DNA of 64,000 nucleotides from Intrasporangium flavum (GTDB lineage: Bacteria > Actinomycetota > Actinomycetes > Actinomycetales > Dermatophilaceae), in NCBI RefSeq assembly GCF_001956915.1, contig NZ_MLJO01000003.1:124001-188000 (forward strand), in the 5' to 3' direction. The notes below the pieces were generated by a model. It was not told the DNA's origin. It did no database searches and saw nothing but the letters and a program-made list of their open reading frames with translations. The position numbers and the translations under genes were made by a program. Shown here piece after piece: positions 8,356 through 17,584 of the stretch (its first letter is position 1; each line of letters starts with the position of its first letter).

Positions 8356-9894
8356 TCAGCCGACGGCCTTGACGGCGTCCACCTCCCCCGCGCCGTACCA
8401 GCTGTTGTGGCCCACGCCGCCCTGGCACGTCTGCAGCGCCCCGGAGTCCAGGCCCGGGAAGAAGTCGTAGGCCGACGTGTCGGCCGGGCACGCGATCGGG
8501 TTGACGGCGTTCTGCACGGCGGCCGAGAGCGCGCCGGTGCGCTTGCCCGTCACGCTGGCGACGAGCGCGGCGACGCCGGCGACGTGCGGGGACGCCATCG
8601 AGGTGCCCTGCTGGTAGCAGTAGGTCGCGCCGCTCGGGTCGACGAGGCGTCGGGCCGGGAGGCACGTGCTCGCGAGCAGCGATGCGGGCCACGTCGACAG
8701 GACTCGCCCGTTGGGAGACGCCGCCGTCCGCTGCAGGACGGAGTCGCCACCGGGCGCCGCGACATCGACGGTCGAGATGCCGAACGAGGAGTAGAACGAC
8801 TTCTGGCGCAGGTTGCCCGTCGCGCTCACGCCGATGACGCCGGGCGCCTCGGTCGGGAAGACCGCGCAGGCGTTGGTCACGGTCCGGGTCACCGGGGTGG
8901 TGTCGTCCGGGCTGGTCTGGTCGAGGGTGGGGTGCGACAGGTCGTCGGCCTGGTTGCCCTCAGCGGCCACGACGAGCACGCCCCTGCCCTGCGCGTAGGC
9001 CAGGGCTCGGCGCTCGGCGGTCCAGATGGCCCGCTGCTCGACGTCGTTGCGGCAGTTGAAGAGCCACGGGTCGGCGAAGTAGCTGTTGTTCGTCACGGCG
9101 ACGCCGTGGTCACCGGCCCACATGAACGCGCAGACGACGGCCTCCGGGAAGAAGAACCCGTTGGCGTCGCCCGCCTTGATGCCGGCGATCCGGACGCCCG
9201 GTGCGACACCGACGATGCCGATGCCGTTGGCCGCGGCGGCGATGGTGCCGGCGGTGTGCGTGCCGTGGCCGTTGTCGTCCATCGCGGCCACCTTGCCCGG
9301 GACCGGGGCCCCGCTGACGCAGTTGGCGCTGGCGCTGTCGTCGACGTTCGGCGCGAGGTCGGGGTGGGTGTAGTCCAGCCCGGTGTCGATGTCGCCGACG
9401 AGGACGGAGCGGTCACCGGTCGTCACGGCGTGCGCGGCCGGTGCGTTGATCTGGTCCATGTCCCACTGGAGGCCCGACAGGGTGTCGCCGGTGGGCGCGG
9501 CCGGGGCGGCGTCGGCGGTCGTCCCCGCGGTGTCGGCGCCGGACGCGTCGTCGATGCGCGTCGCGAACTTCGCTGTGGCGGAGACTCCCTCGACTCCTGG
9601 GGCCGCGCGCATGGTCTGCGCGAACGACGACGACGTCGACGAGGCGACGACGACCGAGATCGCCGACCACGACGACACGACCCGACCGCCCGCAGCGCCG
9701 ATGGCACCGGCGGCGCCGGACACCGACGAGCCCGGCGACAGGACGACGAGGTAGGTGCTGGCCCCGGTCGCCGACGTGCCGGCGGCGGACGCGCCGGAGG
9801 CGACGACCGAGGAGAGGCCCGTGAGGGCGAGGGCTCCGGCCGCGACGGCGGCGGTGAGCAGTCGAGAACGTCCCCGAGAAGTGGTGGCGGACAT
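8356..9894 (-). CDS. Secreted subtilisin-like serine protease (S8)
   Basis: A 512-residue exported protease. Residues 1-40 form a signal peptide (RGRSRLL followed by an Ala/Leu core), about 45-115 look like an I9-type inhibitory propeptide, and the peptidase S8 domain follows with the catalytic triad D170 (GDIDTG), H213 (GHGTHTAG) and S432 (GTSMASPHVAG), plus oxyanion Asn314 (AAEGN). Several Cys residues in the catalytic domain suggest disulfides. No C-terminal anchor is present, so it should be released or loosely wall-associated. ATG 9894 fits the signal peptide. The start lies in a 257-bp gap shared with the divergent MFS gene; no operator was recognised there. Confidence 0.95.
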   Translation of the reverse strand: MSATTSRGRSRLLTAAVAAGALALTGLSSVVASGASAAGTSATGASTYLVVLSPGSSVSGAAGAIGAAGGRVVSSWSAISVVVASSTSSSFAQTMRAAPGVEGVSATAKFATRIDDASGADTAGTTADAAPAAPTGDTLSGLQWDMDQINAPAAHAVTTGDRSVLVGDIDTGLDYTHPDLAPNVDDSASANCVSGAPVPGKVAAMDDNGHGTHTAGTIAAAANGIGIVGVAPGVRIAGIKAGDANGFFFPEAVVCAFMWAGDHGVAVTNNSYFADPWLFNCRNDVEQRAIWTAERRALAYAQGRGVLVVAAEGNQADDLSHPTLDQTSPDDTTPVTRTVTNACAVFPTEAPGVIGVSATGNLRQKSFYSSFGISTVDVAAPGGDSVLQRTAASPNGRVLSTWPASLLASTCLPARRLVDPSGATYCYQQGTSMASPHVAGVAALVASVTGKRTGALSAAVQNAVNPIACPADTSAYDFFPGLDSGALQTCQGGVGHNSWYGAGEVDAVKAVG

Positions 9895-10151
9895 GGGTCC
9901 TCACTTCCACGACGGTCACGCGCGGCGCGCTCCGTCGCCGGGCCGTCCCCGTCGGCGGCCCGCTGCCGACGCTAGACCCGCCCGCTCCGGGCCGTCCCAG
10001 GGTTCGGTGCAACCGGGGTCGGCTCGCGGCCAACGTCCCCATTTGCCCGTGCCCGTTCCTCGTCCCGACGGCGTGGGTACGTCGGGGAGCGGTGCAGACG
10101 TGGCGCCGCACGCCAGCACTCACGGGTTCAGCCACGAGCAAAGGAGACGTG

Positions 10152-11612
10152 ATGAGTGAGGCCGTAGCGGCACGCAGCACGGAGGCGGTGCGCAGCCTGG
10201 TCCCGGCCCGGATGGACCGGTTGCCATGGACGAAGTTCCACTGGTCGGTGGTCATCGGCCTCGGGGTCTCCTGGATCCTCGACGGCCTGGAGATCCAGAT
10301 CGTCTCCGAGTCGGGCTTCCAGAAGACCCTCGGCATGACGTCGGCCCAGGTGGGGCTCACCGGCACCGTCTACCTCGTCGGGCAGGTCGTCGGGGCGCTG
10401 ACGTTCGGACGCCTGACCGACCGGCTCGGGCGGCGCAAGCTGTTCATCCTGACCCTCGTCATCTACCTCGTCGGCTCGGGCTTGGCGGGCCTGTCGCCGG
10501 ACATGTGGTTCCTCTGGGTCTGCCGGTTCATCGCCGGCATGGGCATCGGCGGCGAGTACACCGCGATCAACTCGGCCATCGACGAGCTCATCCCGTCGCA
10601 CTACCGCGGCCGCGTCGACATCGCCATCAACGGCACCTACTGGTTCGGCGCCTTCTTCGGCGCCCTCGCCAACCTCTACCTGCTCAACCCCGACAACGTC
10701 GCCGAGAACATCGGCTGGCGCCTCGCGTTCTTCATCGGCCCGATCCTCGGCCTGTCGATCATCTACCTGCGCCGCCACATCCCGGAGAGCCCACGCTGGC
10801 TGCTCACCCACGGCTACGCCGAGCAGGCCGAGAAGACCGTCGACGACATCGAGGAGCGGGTGCGCCGCGAGGGCGGCCAGATCTCCGAGGTCGACGAGAG
10901 CAAGGCGATCGTCGTCAAGGCCGAGGACCGGATGGGCCCGAAGGTGCTGTGGGACGTCTTCGTCCACCGCTACGGACGCCGCACCGTTCTGGGCCTGACG
11001 ATGATGGTGACGCAGAGCTTCCTCTACAACGCGATCTTCTTCACCTACGCGCTGGTCCTGACGAACTTCTACGGCATCGACAAGGCCGGCACGTCGATCT
11101 ACTTCCTGCCGTTCGCGCTCGGCAACCTGCTCGGGCCGCTGCTGCTCGGGCACCTGTTCGACACGATCGGGCGCCGCACGATGATCTTCACGACGTACTC
11201 GATCGCCGGCGTCGTGCTGCTCGTGTCCGCGTGGCTCTTCCACGCCAACGCGCTGACGGCCACGACGCACACGATCTTCTGGTGCGTGTCGTTCTTCTTC
11301 GCCTCGGCGGGCGCGTCCGCCGCCTACCTCACGGTGAGCGAGATCTTCCCGCTCGAGGTGCGCGGCCAGGCGATCTCGTACTTCTTCGTCGTCGCCCAGT
11401 GCGCGGGCGCCGTCGCGCCGGTGCTCTACGGCGCCCTCATCGGTGAGGGCAAGGACCGTGGCCCGCTCACGTGGGGCTACGTCGCGGGCGCCGTCATCAT
11501 GATCATCGGTGGCATCGTCGCCAAGCTCATCGGCATCGACGCGGAGCGCAAGTCGCTCGAGGACGTCGCCGACCCGCTGAGCAAGGTCGACGAGTCCGAG
11601 GCCGCGGCGTGA
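10152..11612 (+). CDS. MFS transporter, sugar porter family
   Basis: A 486-residue inner-membrane transporter with about 12 transmembrane segments. It carries the family signatures GRLTDRLGRRK (loop 2-3), the R.G.GIGGEY motif of helix 4, PESPRWLL after helix 6, and the repeat of the loop motif as HLFDTIGRRT. The helix-1 sequence SWILDGLEI is typical of the sugar/metabolite-proton symporter group, which also includes aromatic and organic acid carriers, so the substrate is left open. ATG 10152 follows AAGGAG. A small UspA gene overlaps its stop by 4 bp, forming an operon. Confidence 0.9.
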   Translation: MSEAVAARSTEAVRSLVPARMDRLPWTKFHWSVVIGLGVSWILDGLEIQIVSESGFQKTLGMTSAQVGLTGTVYLVGQVVGALTFGRLTDRLGRRKLFILTLVIYLVGSGLAGLSPDMWFLWVCRFIAGMGIGGEYTAINSAIDELIPSHYRGRVDIAINGTYWFGAFFGALANLYLLNPDNVAENIGWRLAFFIGPILGLSIIYLRRHIPESPRWLLTHGYAEQAEKTVDDIEERVRREGGQISEVDESKAIVVKAEDRMGPKVLWDVFVHRYGRRTVLGLTMMVTQSFLYNAIFFTYALVLTNFYGIDKAGTSIYFLPFALGNLLGPLLLGHLFDTIGRRTMIFTTYSIAGVVLLVSAWLFHANALTATTHTIFWCVSFFFASAGASAAYLTVSEIFPLEVRGQAISYFFVVAQCAGAVAPVLYGALIGEGKDRGPLTWGYVAGAVIMIIGGIVAKLIGIDAERKSLEDVADPLSKVDESEAAA

Positions 11613-12184
11613 ACGTCTCGGACCTCGCCCGCCTGGGGCGTCCGTTCACGATCGTCGTCGGGGTGAGCCCGACGAGCGGGTCGCCGGGCGCGCTCCGGTG
11701 GGCCGTCGAGGAGGCCGCCGCCCGGCGCGGCCGCGTCGTCGCCGTGCGGGCCTGGCGCCCGCACGCCCCCGAGACCGCGACGGGTGGGCGGCTGCCGTCG
11801 GTCATCGCCGACGACAGCGCCCGCGACGACGAGGCCGCCCGGCTCGCGAACGACGTGTCGTCGGTGCTCGGGCGCGACCACGTCGTCGAGACGCGCGTCG
11901 TCGCCGGCAAGCGGCGGTCGGTGCTCGTCGAGGAGAGCCGCGAGGCCGACCTCGTCGTCATCGACGCCGGCACCTCCGCCGAGGTCGGGGCGCGCTGGCT
12001 CGGCAGCCGGCTCGTGCGCTCGGCGCTGTGCCCGGTCGTCGTCGTGCCGCCGTCCCTCAGCGGACGGGGGCCGAGCGCCTTCGGCACGGCAGCGGGGTCG
12101 TTCGCCCGATCGGTCGAGCGTGCGGCCGCCACGGCCGGTCGCCCTGGCTTCCAACGTCCCCCGGGCGGGCGCGACGGCGACTGA
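11609..12184 (+). CDS. Single-domain universal stress protein, atypical
   Basis: A 191-residue protein with one UspA fold (FTIVVGVSPTSGSPGALRWAVEEAAAR at the start, SREADLVVIDAGT and CPVVVVPP at the end). Unlike the other two Usp proteins in this window it lacks the canonical Gly-rich ATP loop: the segment after VVIDAGTS has no GSRGxG. It may therefore be a non-ATP-binding UspA. A 50-residue Arg/Gly/Pro-rich tail follows the fold. GTG 11609 overlaps the MFS stop codon (GTGA), so it is coupled to the transporter and may modulate it. Confidence 0.8.
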   Translation: MNVSDLARLGRPFTIVVGVSPTSGSPGALRWAVEEAAARRGRVVAVRAWRPHAPETATGGRLPSVIADDSARDDEAARLANDVSSVLGRDHVVETRVVAGKRRSVLVEESREADLVVIDAGTSAEVGARWLGSRLVRSALCPVVVVPPSLSGRGPSAFGTAAGSFARSVERAAATAGRPGFQRPPGGRDGD

Positions 12185-12207
12185 CCACCGACGCTGCGCG
12201 ACGCGCC

Positions 12208-13152
12208 CTACCGGATGACCATCACCGGGCAGGGCGCGTCGTGCACGACACGGTGGCTGACCGAGCCGAGGAGCATGCCGGCGAAGCCGCCGTGCCCGCG
12301 CGACCCGACGACGACCAGGCCGGCGCCGACGCGTCGGGCGTGCTCGGCGAGCGTCGACCCGGGAGGCCCGTCGGGGACGGTCTCGACGACGGTCAGGCCG
12401 GGATGGGCCGAGCGGACCCGGTCCGCGAGCGCCCGGGCGACCTCGGCCGTCGCGGCGCGCGTCTCCTCGGAGGCGTCCTGCACCCAGGACCCGGGCACGA
12501 CGAGGCCGAACCCGGGCGCCGGGTCGGCCGCCCAGATCGCGGCGGACGGCAGGTCGTGGACGGCGACGACGTGCAGGTCGGCCTCGGCGGCGGCCGCGAG
12601 GGTCGCGGCCGCCTCGAGCGCCCGCGCCGCGGCGTCGGACGCGTCGACGCCGACGACGACGGGGTGCGCCGGTCCGGCGTGGACCGCCTCGTCACCACGC
12701 ACCACGACGACCGGGCAGTGCGCGTGCGCCGTGACCGCGTAGGCCGTCGAGCCGAGCAGCCCGGCGCGGGCGTCGCCGCGGCCACGGGAGCCGGTGACGA
12801 CGAGGTCGGCGTGCCGCGAGGCCTCGACGAGCTCGGCGGACGGGCTGCCGACGACCGAGACGGCGTGCACGCGGGAGCGGTCGAGCTCCTTGGCGGCGCG
12901 CTCGACCGCCTCGCCGACGAGGCCCGCGGTCATCTCCTCGTAGAGCTGCGCCGAGGGCCCGAGCTCGTACGCGCCGGCGGTCGCCGCGGCGCTGAGCCCG
13001 ATCGCGTCGACGATCGTCAGGTCGCGGTCGTCGCGGCGGGCCGTCTCGACGGCCCACTCCAGGGCGAGGCGGGCGCCGGGCGACCCGTCGTAGCCGATGA
13101 CCACGCCGGTCGTCGCGGACAGGTCCCGTTCACTGCGGTTGGTGCTGCTCAT
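12208..13152 (-). CDS. Universal stress protein, two UspA domains
   Basis: A 314-residue tandem UspA protein, paralogous to the one at 6543-7469. Domain 1 starts at GVVIGYDGSPGARLALEWAV, domain 2 at PVVVGVDASDAAARALEAA, and both end in the ATP-binding loop (VTGSRGRGDA..GSTA and VVGSRGHGGF..GSVS). ATG 13152 follows GGGAGGG. It is transcribed away from the LAL regulator at 13292, and its upstream region contains the two sequence blocks also found before the first tandem Usp gene. Confidence 0.92.
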   Translation of the reverse strand: MSSTNRSERDLSATTGVVIGYDGSPGARLALEWAVETARRDDRDLTIVDAIGLSAAATAGAYELGPSAQLYEEMTAGLVGEAVERAAKELDRSRVHAVSVVGSPSAELVEASRHADLVVTGSRGRGDARAGLLGSTAYAVTAHAHCPVVVVRGDEAVHAGPAHPVVVGVDASDAAARALEAAATLAAAAEADLHVVAVHDLPSAAIWAADPAPGFGLVVPGSWVQDASEETRAATAEVARALADRVRSAHPGLTVVETVPDGPPGSTLAEHARRVGAGLVVVGSRGHGGFAGMLLGSVSHRVVHDAPCPVMVIR

Positions 13153-13192
13153 GGCCGGCCCTCCCACGGACGCGGCCGGGGGCCGTGCGCTC

Positions 13193-13255
13193 CCGGCCAC
13201 CTCCATCGTCCTGCGCCCGACGGGCGGCGGCGGGCGGCTGTGAGCCCCGGAACAG
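13193..13255 (-). promoter_or_regulatory. Usp upstream elements, second copy
   Basis: Contains block 1 (13193-13210) and block 2 (13239-13255, TGTGAG-N4-GGAACAG on the plus strand) shared with the region before the first tandem Usp gene. It lies between this Usp gene and the divergent LAL regulator, which could use the same site. Function is inferred. Confidence 0.45.
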
Positions 13256-13291
13256 TGCGGCGTCGGTCACCCGGCTCGTAGCATCGGGGGC

Positions 13292-15961
13292 ATGACGCTC
13301 CTCGAGCGTGACGAGCAGCTGCGCGCGGTCGCGGGCTGGCTCGACGACGCGGCCGCCGGGCACGGCCGGCTCGTCTACGTGGCCGGCGAGGCGGGCATCG
13401 GCAAGTCGACCTTCGTGGGTCACGCCGTGGCCGAGTCGGCCGACCGGGCCCGCGCGCTCGTCGGGCAGTGCGACGGCGCCGCGACGCCCGCGCCCCTCGG
13501 CCCGCTCGCCGAGATGCTCCCGGGGCTGCCGCCGGGCACGTGGCCGGCGGACGCGTCGCGCCACGAGGTCTTCACCCGCCTCGTCGACGTGCTCCGCGCT
13601 CCCCCGCACGCCGAGCCGTACCTGCTCGTCGTCGAGGACGCCCACTGGGCCGACGAGGCGACGCTCGACCTCGTGCGCCACCTGGCACGCCGCGTGCACT
13701 CCTGCCGCGCGCTCGTGCTCGTGACGTACCGTCCCGAGGACGTCGGGACGGCGTCGGGGCTGCGGGTCGTCCTCGGCGACACCGCGTCGGCCGACGGCAC
13801 GCGTCGGGTCGACCTGCCGCCCCTCACCGTCGAGGGCGTCGCCGCGCTCGCCGACGCGTACGCGCGCGAGCGCCCGAGCGGGACCCAGCTCGACGCGCGT
13901 CGGCTGCACGACGTGACGGGCGGCAACGCTTTCTTCGTCACCGAGGTGCTGTCCGGGAGCGCGGCGTCGCTGCCGCCGACGGTCCGTGACGCGGTGCTCG
14001 CGCGTGTGGCGCGCCTCGACGAGGGCGCCCAGCGCGCCCTGGAGGTCGTCGCCCTGGCCGGCGCGCGGGTCGGCACCGACCTCGTCGAGGAGCTGGTCCA
14101 CGACGGGCTGACGGCCCTCGACGAGCCGTTGTCGCGCGGCCTGCTCGTCCTGTCGGGCACCGAGCTGACCTTCCGGCACGAGCTCGGGCGCCTCGCCGTC
14201 GCCGGCAGCGTCCCTGCGGGCCGGCGGATCCACGTGCACCGGCGGCTGCTCGAGGCGTTCCTGCGCCGGGGCGCGGAGCCCGAGGTGCTCGCCCACCATG
14301 CCGACGCGTGCGGCGACAGCGAGCGCGTCCTCGAGTTCGCGCCGGTCGCGGCGCAGCGCGCCGGCGCGCTCGGCGCCCACCGCGAGGCCGTCGAGCAGTA
14401 CCGCCGCACGCTCGCCCACGCCGACGCCCTGCCGGCCGGACGCGTCACCGACGCCACGCGCGCGGACCTGCTGTGGGCGCTCGGGTACGAGCTCTACCTC
14501 ACCGACCGCATCGAGGCGGCGATCGCGGCCGTCGACGCGGCACGGGCCATCTGGGACACCGACGGCGACGACGTGCGCGTCGGTGACGCGTGGCGCTGCC
14601 TGTCGCGGCTGTCGTGGTTCGCCGGCCGCAACGACGACGCCGAGTCGCAGGCCCGCACCGCGGTCGACGTGCTGGCCGGGCACCCCGGCGTCGAGCTGGC
14701 CCTCGCCTACAGCAACACGACGCAGCTGCGGATGCTCTCGAGCGACGTCGCCGGCACGCGCGAGTGGGGGGCGCGGACCCTCGAGCTCGTCGAACGGCTG
14801 CCCGAGGGCCCGAAGCGCACCGAGGTGCGGGTGCACGCGCTGAACAACCTCGGGACGATCGAGATCACGGTCGGCGCGGTCGAGGCCGGCACCCAGCTGC
14901 TCACCGCGAGCCTCGACGGCGCCCGGGCCGCCGACCTGCACGAGCACGCCGCGCGGGCCTACTGCAACCTGGCCTCCGGGGCGGTCGTGCAACGCCGCCA
15001 CGACGAAGCACGACGGTGGCTCGAGGAGGGCATCGACTACTGCGCCGACCGCGACCTCGACTCGTGGACCCTCTACCTGCTCGGGTGGCGGGCGCGGTTC
15101 GGGCTCGACCGCGGCGAGCACGTGGCGGCCCGTCGCGACGCCGACGCCGTCGGCCGCGGCGACGTGGCAGCGGTCGGCGCGATCGAGCCGCTACTGACGC
15201 TGGCGCAGCTGCGGGCCCGGCGCGGCGAGGCCGGGTGGGAGCCCCTGCTCGAACGTGCGGCTGGTCTCGCCGAGGGGATGCGCGAGATCCAGCGCGTCGC
15301 GCCGGTCGTTGCGGCGCAGACCGAGTTCGCTTGGCTGGCAGGCGAACCCGAGCGAGCGCGTCAGGTGGCGCTGGCTGCCTGGCCGCTGGCGAGCGAGGCC
15401 GACTGCGCGTGGCACCGCGGCGCGGTCGCCCGCTGGCTCACCCCGGACGACGTCGCCGGTCTCGGCGGCGCCGGGCTCGGCGGCGGCCCCGACGGCGCCG
15501 GCCCGGAACCCGTTGCCGCACCGCCCTACGCGGCCGAGCACGAGGGGCGCTGGCGCGAGGCTGCTGAGCTCTGGGAGGCGCTGCACTCCCCCTTCGACCA
15601 GGGCCTGGCGCTGGCTCGGAGCGGCGACCTCGACCTCATGACGGCGGCGGTCGGCGTCTTCGAGGCGATCGGCGCCGATGCCGCGGCGTCGCGCGTCCGT
15701 ACGGACCTGCGGGCCAGGGGCTGGCCCGCCCCGCGCGCGGCCCGCGAGAGCACGCGTCGTCACCCGGCCGGCCTCACCGCCCGCGAGAGCGAGGTGCTGG
15801 TCCTGCTCCACGAGGGCCTCACCGACGCCGCGATCGCCGAACGGCTCGTCATCTCGCGGCGCACCGCGGAGCACCACGTGGCCTCGATCCTGGCCAAGCT
15901 CGGCGTCGGCAGCCGGCGCGAGCTCGCCAACGTGGGTGGTGCCGTCACCGCGAATGGGTAG
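13292..15961 (+). CDS. LuxR family regulator with AAA ATPase domain (LAL/MalT type)
   Basis: An 889-residue large ATP-binding LuxR-type activator. The N-terminal NTPase has Walker A (GEAGIGKST, about 32-40) and Walker B (LLVVEDAHWAD, near 115). The middle 550 residues are helical and TPR-like, the part that usually senses a ligand or partner. The last 65 residues are a LuxR helix-turn-helix (LTARESEVLVLLHEGLTDA, then ISRRTAEHHVASILAKLGV). Such proteins activate transcription when ATP and an inducer are bound. The gene diverges from a universal stress gene, which is a plausible target, and is followed by a small DUF4242 gene 98 bp downstream. Confidence 0.92.
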   Translation: MTLLERDEQLRAVAGWLDDAAAGHGRLVYVAGEAGIGKSTFVGHAVAESADRARALVGQCDGAATPAPLGPLAEMLPGLPPGTWPADASRHEVFTRLVDVLRAPPHAEPYLLVVEDAHWADEATLDLVRHLARRVHSCRALVLVTYRPEDVGTASGLRVVLGDTASADGTRRVDLPPLTVEGVAALADAYARERPSGTQLDARRLHDVTGGNAFFVTEVLSGSAASLPPTVRDAVLARVARLDEGAQRALEVVALAGARVGTDLVEELVHDGLTALDEPLSRGLLVLSGTELTFRHELGRLAVAGSVPAGRRIHVHRRLLEAFLRRGAEPEVLAHHADACGDSERVLEFAPVAAQRAGALGAHREAVEQYRRTLAHADALPAGRVTDATRADLLWALGYELYLTDRIEAAIAAVDAARAIWDTDGDDVRVGDAWRCLSRLSWFAGRNDDAESQARTAVDVLAGHPGVELALAYSNTTQLRMLSSDVAGTREWGARTLELVERLPEGPKRTEVRVHALNNLGTIEITVGAVEAGTQLLTASLDGARAADLHEHAARAYCNLASGAVVQRRHDEARRWLEEGIDYCADRDLDSWTLYLLGWRARFGLDRGEHVAARRDADAVGRGDVAAVGAIEPLLTLAQLRARRGEAGWEPLLERAAGLAEGMREIQRVAPVVAAQTEFAWLAGEPERARQVALAAWPLASEADCAWHRGAVARWLTPDDVAGLGGAGLGGGPDGAGPEPVAAPPYAAEHEGRWREAAELWEALHSPFDQGLALARSGDLDLMTAAVGVFEAIGADAAASRVRTDLRARGWPAPRAARESTRRHPAGLTARESEVLVLLHEGLTDAAIAERLVISRRTAEHHVASILAKLGVGSRRELANVGGAVTANG

Positions 15962-16059
15962 CCGTCACCCATGACCGGCGGGTGCGGCCCGGCGACGCTG
16001 GAGTCATCAGGAACTCCACGGCAGCCACCCACGGCGGCCACTCCACGAAAGGACGAGCG

Positions 16060-16311
16060 ATGCCGCTCTTCATGGACATCCACACCCTCGGCGACGGCGT
16101 CACGATGTCGGACGTCGCGAAGGCTCACGAGGCCGACCTGGCCACGCAGGGCCCGCACGGCGTCAGCTACCTGCGCTACTGGGTCGACGAGGACCGCGGG
16201 CAGATCTTCTGCCTCGTCGAGGCACCGGACGCCGAGTCGGCGAACACCGTGCACCGCGAGGCACACGGTCTCGTCGCCGACTCGATCTACCAGGTGCAGG
16301 AAGGCGCCTGA
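16060..16311 (+). CDS. DUF4242 family protein
   Basis: An 83-residue ferredoxin-like small protein of the DUF4242 family: MPLFMDIHTLGDGVTMSDVAKAH at the start, a central SYLRYWVDEDRGQIFCLVEAPDAES strand-turn-helix and the HREAHGLVADSIYQV end. A Streptomyces member has been reported to bind nickel; the His and Cys residues here would allow this, but it is not shown. ATG 16060 follows GAAAGGACG. It sits downstream of the LAL regulator in the same direction. Confidence 0.8.
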   Translation: MPLFMDIHTLGDGVTMSDVAKAHEADLATQGPHGVSYLRYWVDEDRGQIFCLVEAPDAESANTVHREAHGLVADSIYQVQEGA

Positions 16312-16462
16312 CGCGGGTCGGGTCATGGATCGCACGCCGGGTGCCGTCGACAGCAGGTCGACGTCACCCGGCGTCGTCGTGCCCCCGAGATCCGCCGTTC
16401 GCTCCCCTGCGTCGGTGCCGGTCCGTACTGTGCTCCTCGTGCACACAGGGGGATGGCGCGCG

Positions 16463-17482
16463 GTGATGGACCGCGCCTTGGGCGGACCACGTCGGCGACG
16501 GCGACGGATGGAGCGCCGCCTGCGAGCGCTCGACCGGCTCGATGCCCGATCAGGCAGTGACTCGGTCTCGTGGCCGGGCCATCTCGCGGCCTCTGCCCCG
16601 CCGCAGCCCGGGGTGTGGCGTGGCCCGACGTCGACGCCTCCGGGTCGAGGCCCTCGCCGCCGCAGCACTCGCATCGGACCGTGGTGGGAGCGCCACCCGA
16701 CGCTCGGCGCGGTGGTCGTGGTCGTCATCATCGCGGCGGCACTGGCCGGGCCGCAGGGTTTCACCATGCTCTTCCCTGCCCGGGCCGAGCACCCCTTGGG
16801 AACGGGCGTCCCACAGGCCGGCGTCGAGGAGGAGGACTCGCGCATCCTTCCGGCGGTCGCCCAGGGCAAAGACCCCGGCGCGGGGTCCTATGCGTTCCTG
16901 AGCACGAGCCCGGGTTCCGAGGAGCCGGTCACCTACGATCCGTGTCGGCCGATCCACTACGTCATCCGGTCGCACGGTGAGAGTCCCTTGGCGGACCAGC
17001 TCGTCCACGACGCCGCCGCAGAGGTGTCGCAGGCGTCCGGCCTCCGGCTCGTGTACGACGGCACGTCCGGCGAGGCGCCGAGGGACGACCGGGCCGCGTT
17101 CCAGCCTGAGCTCTACGGTGACCGCTGGGCGCCGGTCCTCATCGCGTGGAGCGACCCGGTCGAGACGGCCCATCTCGCGGGGAGGACGGCGGGCGTCGGT
17201 GGGTCCGTCGCTTGGCCGGACAGTCACGGAAGGGCGACCTACGTGACCGGCATGGTCCGCCTGGACACCCCCTCGCTCCAGGAGCACCTGCAGGATCCGG
17301 GCGCCTCGGAACAGGTCCGGGCGATCATCGCGCACGAGCTGGCCCACGTGCTCGGCGCTGCCCATGTGACCGACCGCCACCAGCTGATGTACCCGGAGAA
17401 CCTGGGCCAGACCCGGCTGGGGGCCGGCGACAGGTACGCCCTGGCGCGCCTGGGTCAGGGCGAGTGCGCACCCGGCCTCTGA
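16463..17482 (+). CDS. Membrane-anchored metzincin (matrixin-like zinc metallopeptidase)
   Basis: A 339-residue predicted ectopeptidase. An Arg-rich cytoplasmic N-terminus of about 77 residues with Pro-rich stretches precedes one transmembrane segment (LGAVVVVVIIAAALAG, from about residue 80). The outside part starts with a linker and ends in a catalytic domain with the complete metzincin zinc motif HELAHVLGAAH (291-301) and a Met-turn at LMYP (M309), as in M10 matrixins. GTG 16463 has AGGGGGA nine bases upstream; ATG 16466 or GTG 16439 are alternatives. The substrate is unknown. It is a single gene ending just before the SOS-regulated HNH gene. Confidence 0.8.
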   Translation: MMDRALGGPRRRRRRMERRLRALDRLDARSGSDSVSWPGHLAASAPPQPGVWRGPTSTPPGRGPRRRSTRIGPWWERHPTLGAVVVVVIIAAALAGPQGFTMLFPARAEHPLGTGVPQAGVEEEDSRILPAVAQGKDPGAGSYAFLSTSPGSEEPVTYDPCRPIHYVIRSHGESPLADQLVHDAAAEVSQASGLRLVYDGTSGEAPRDDRAAFQPELYGDRWAPVLIAWSDPVETAHLAGRTAGVGGSVAWPDSHGRATYVTGMVRLDTPSLQEHLQDPGASEQVRAIIAHELAHVLGAAHVTDRHQLMYPENLGQTRLGAGDRYALARLGQGECAPGL

Positions 17483-17549
17483 GTCGGACGCTGCCTGTCT
17501 CGTGTCAACGAGAACGCTTGTGGGACAGGGCCGTACGGCGAACCAGCCC

Positions 17550-17578
17550 TTGACATCATGTTCGAACTGGTGTTCGAT
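17550..17578 (+). promoter_or_regulatory. Promoter with embedded LexA (SOS) box
   Basis: A consensus -35 TTGACA (17550-17555), a 17-bp spacer and a weak -10 TTCGAT (17573-17578). The spacer and -10 contain TCGAACTGGTGTTCGA (17562-17577), a perfect match to the actinobacterial LexA operator TCGAAC-N4-GTTCGA. LexA bound here would block polymerase directly. The predicted start of transcription falls on the ATG at 17585. Confidence 0.85.
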
Positions 17579-17584
17579 TGGGAG

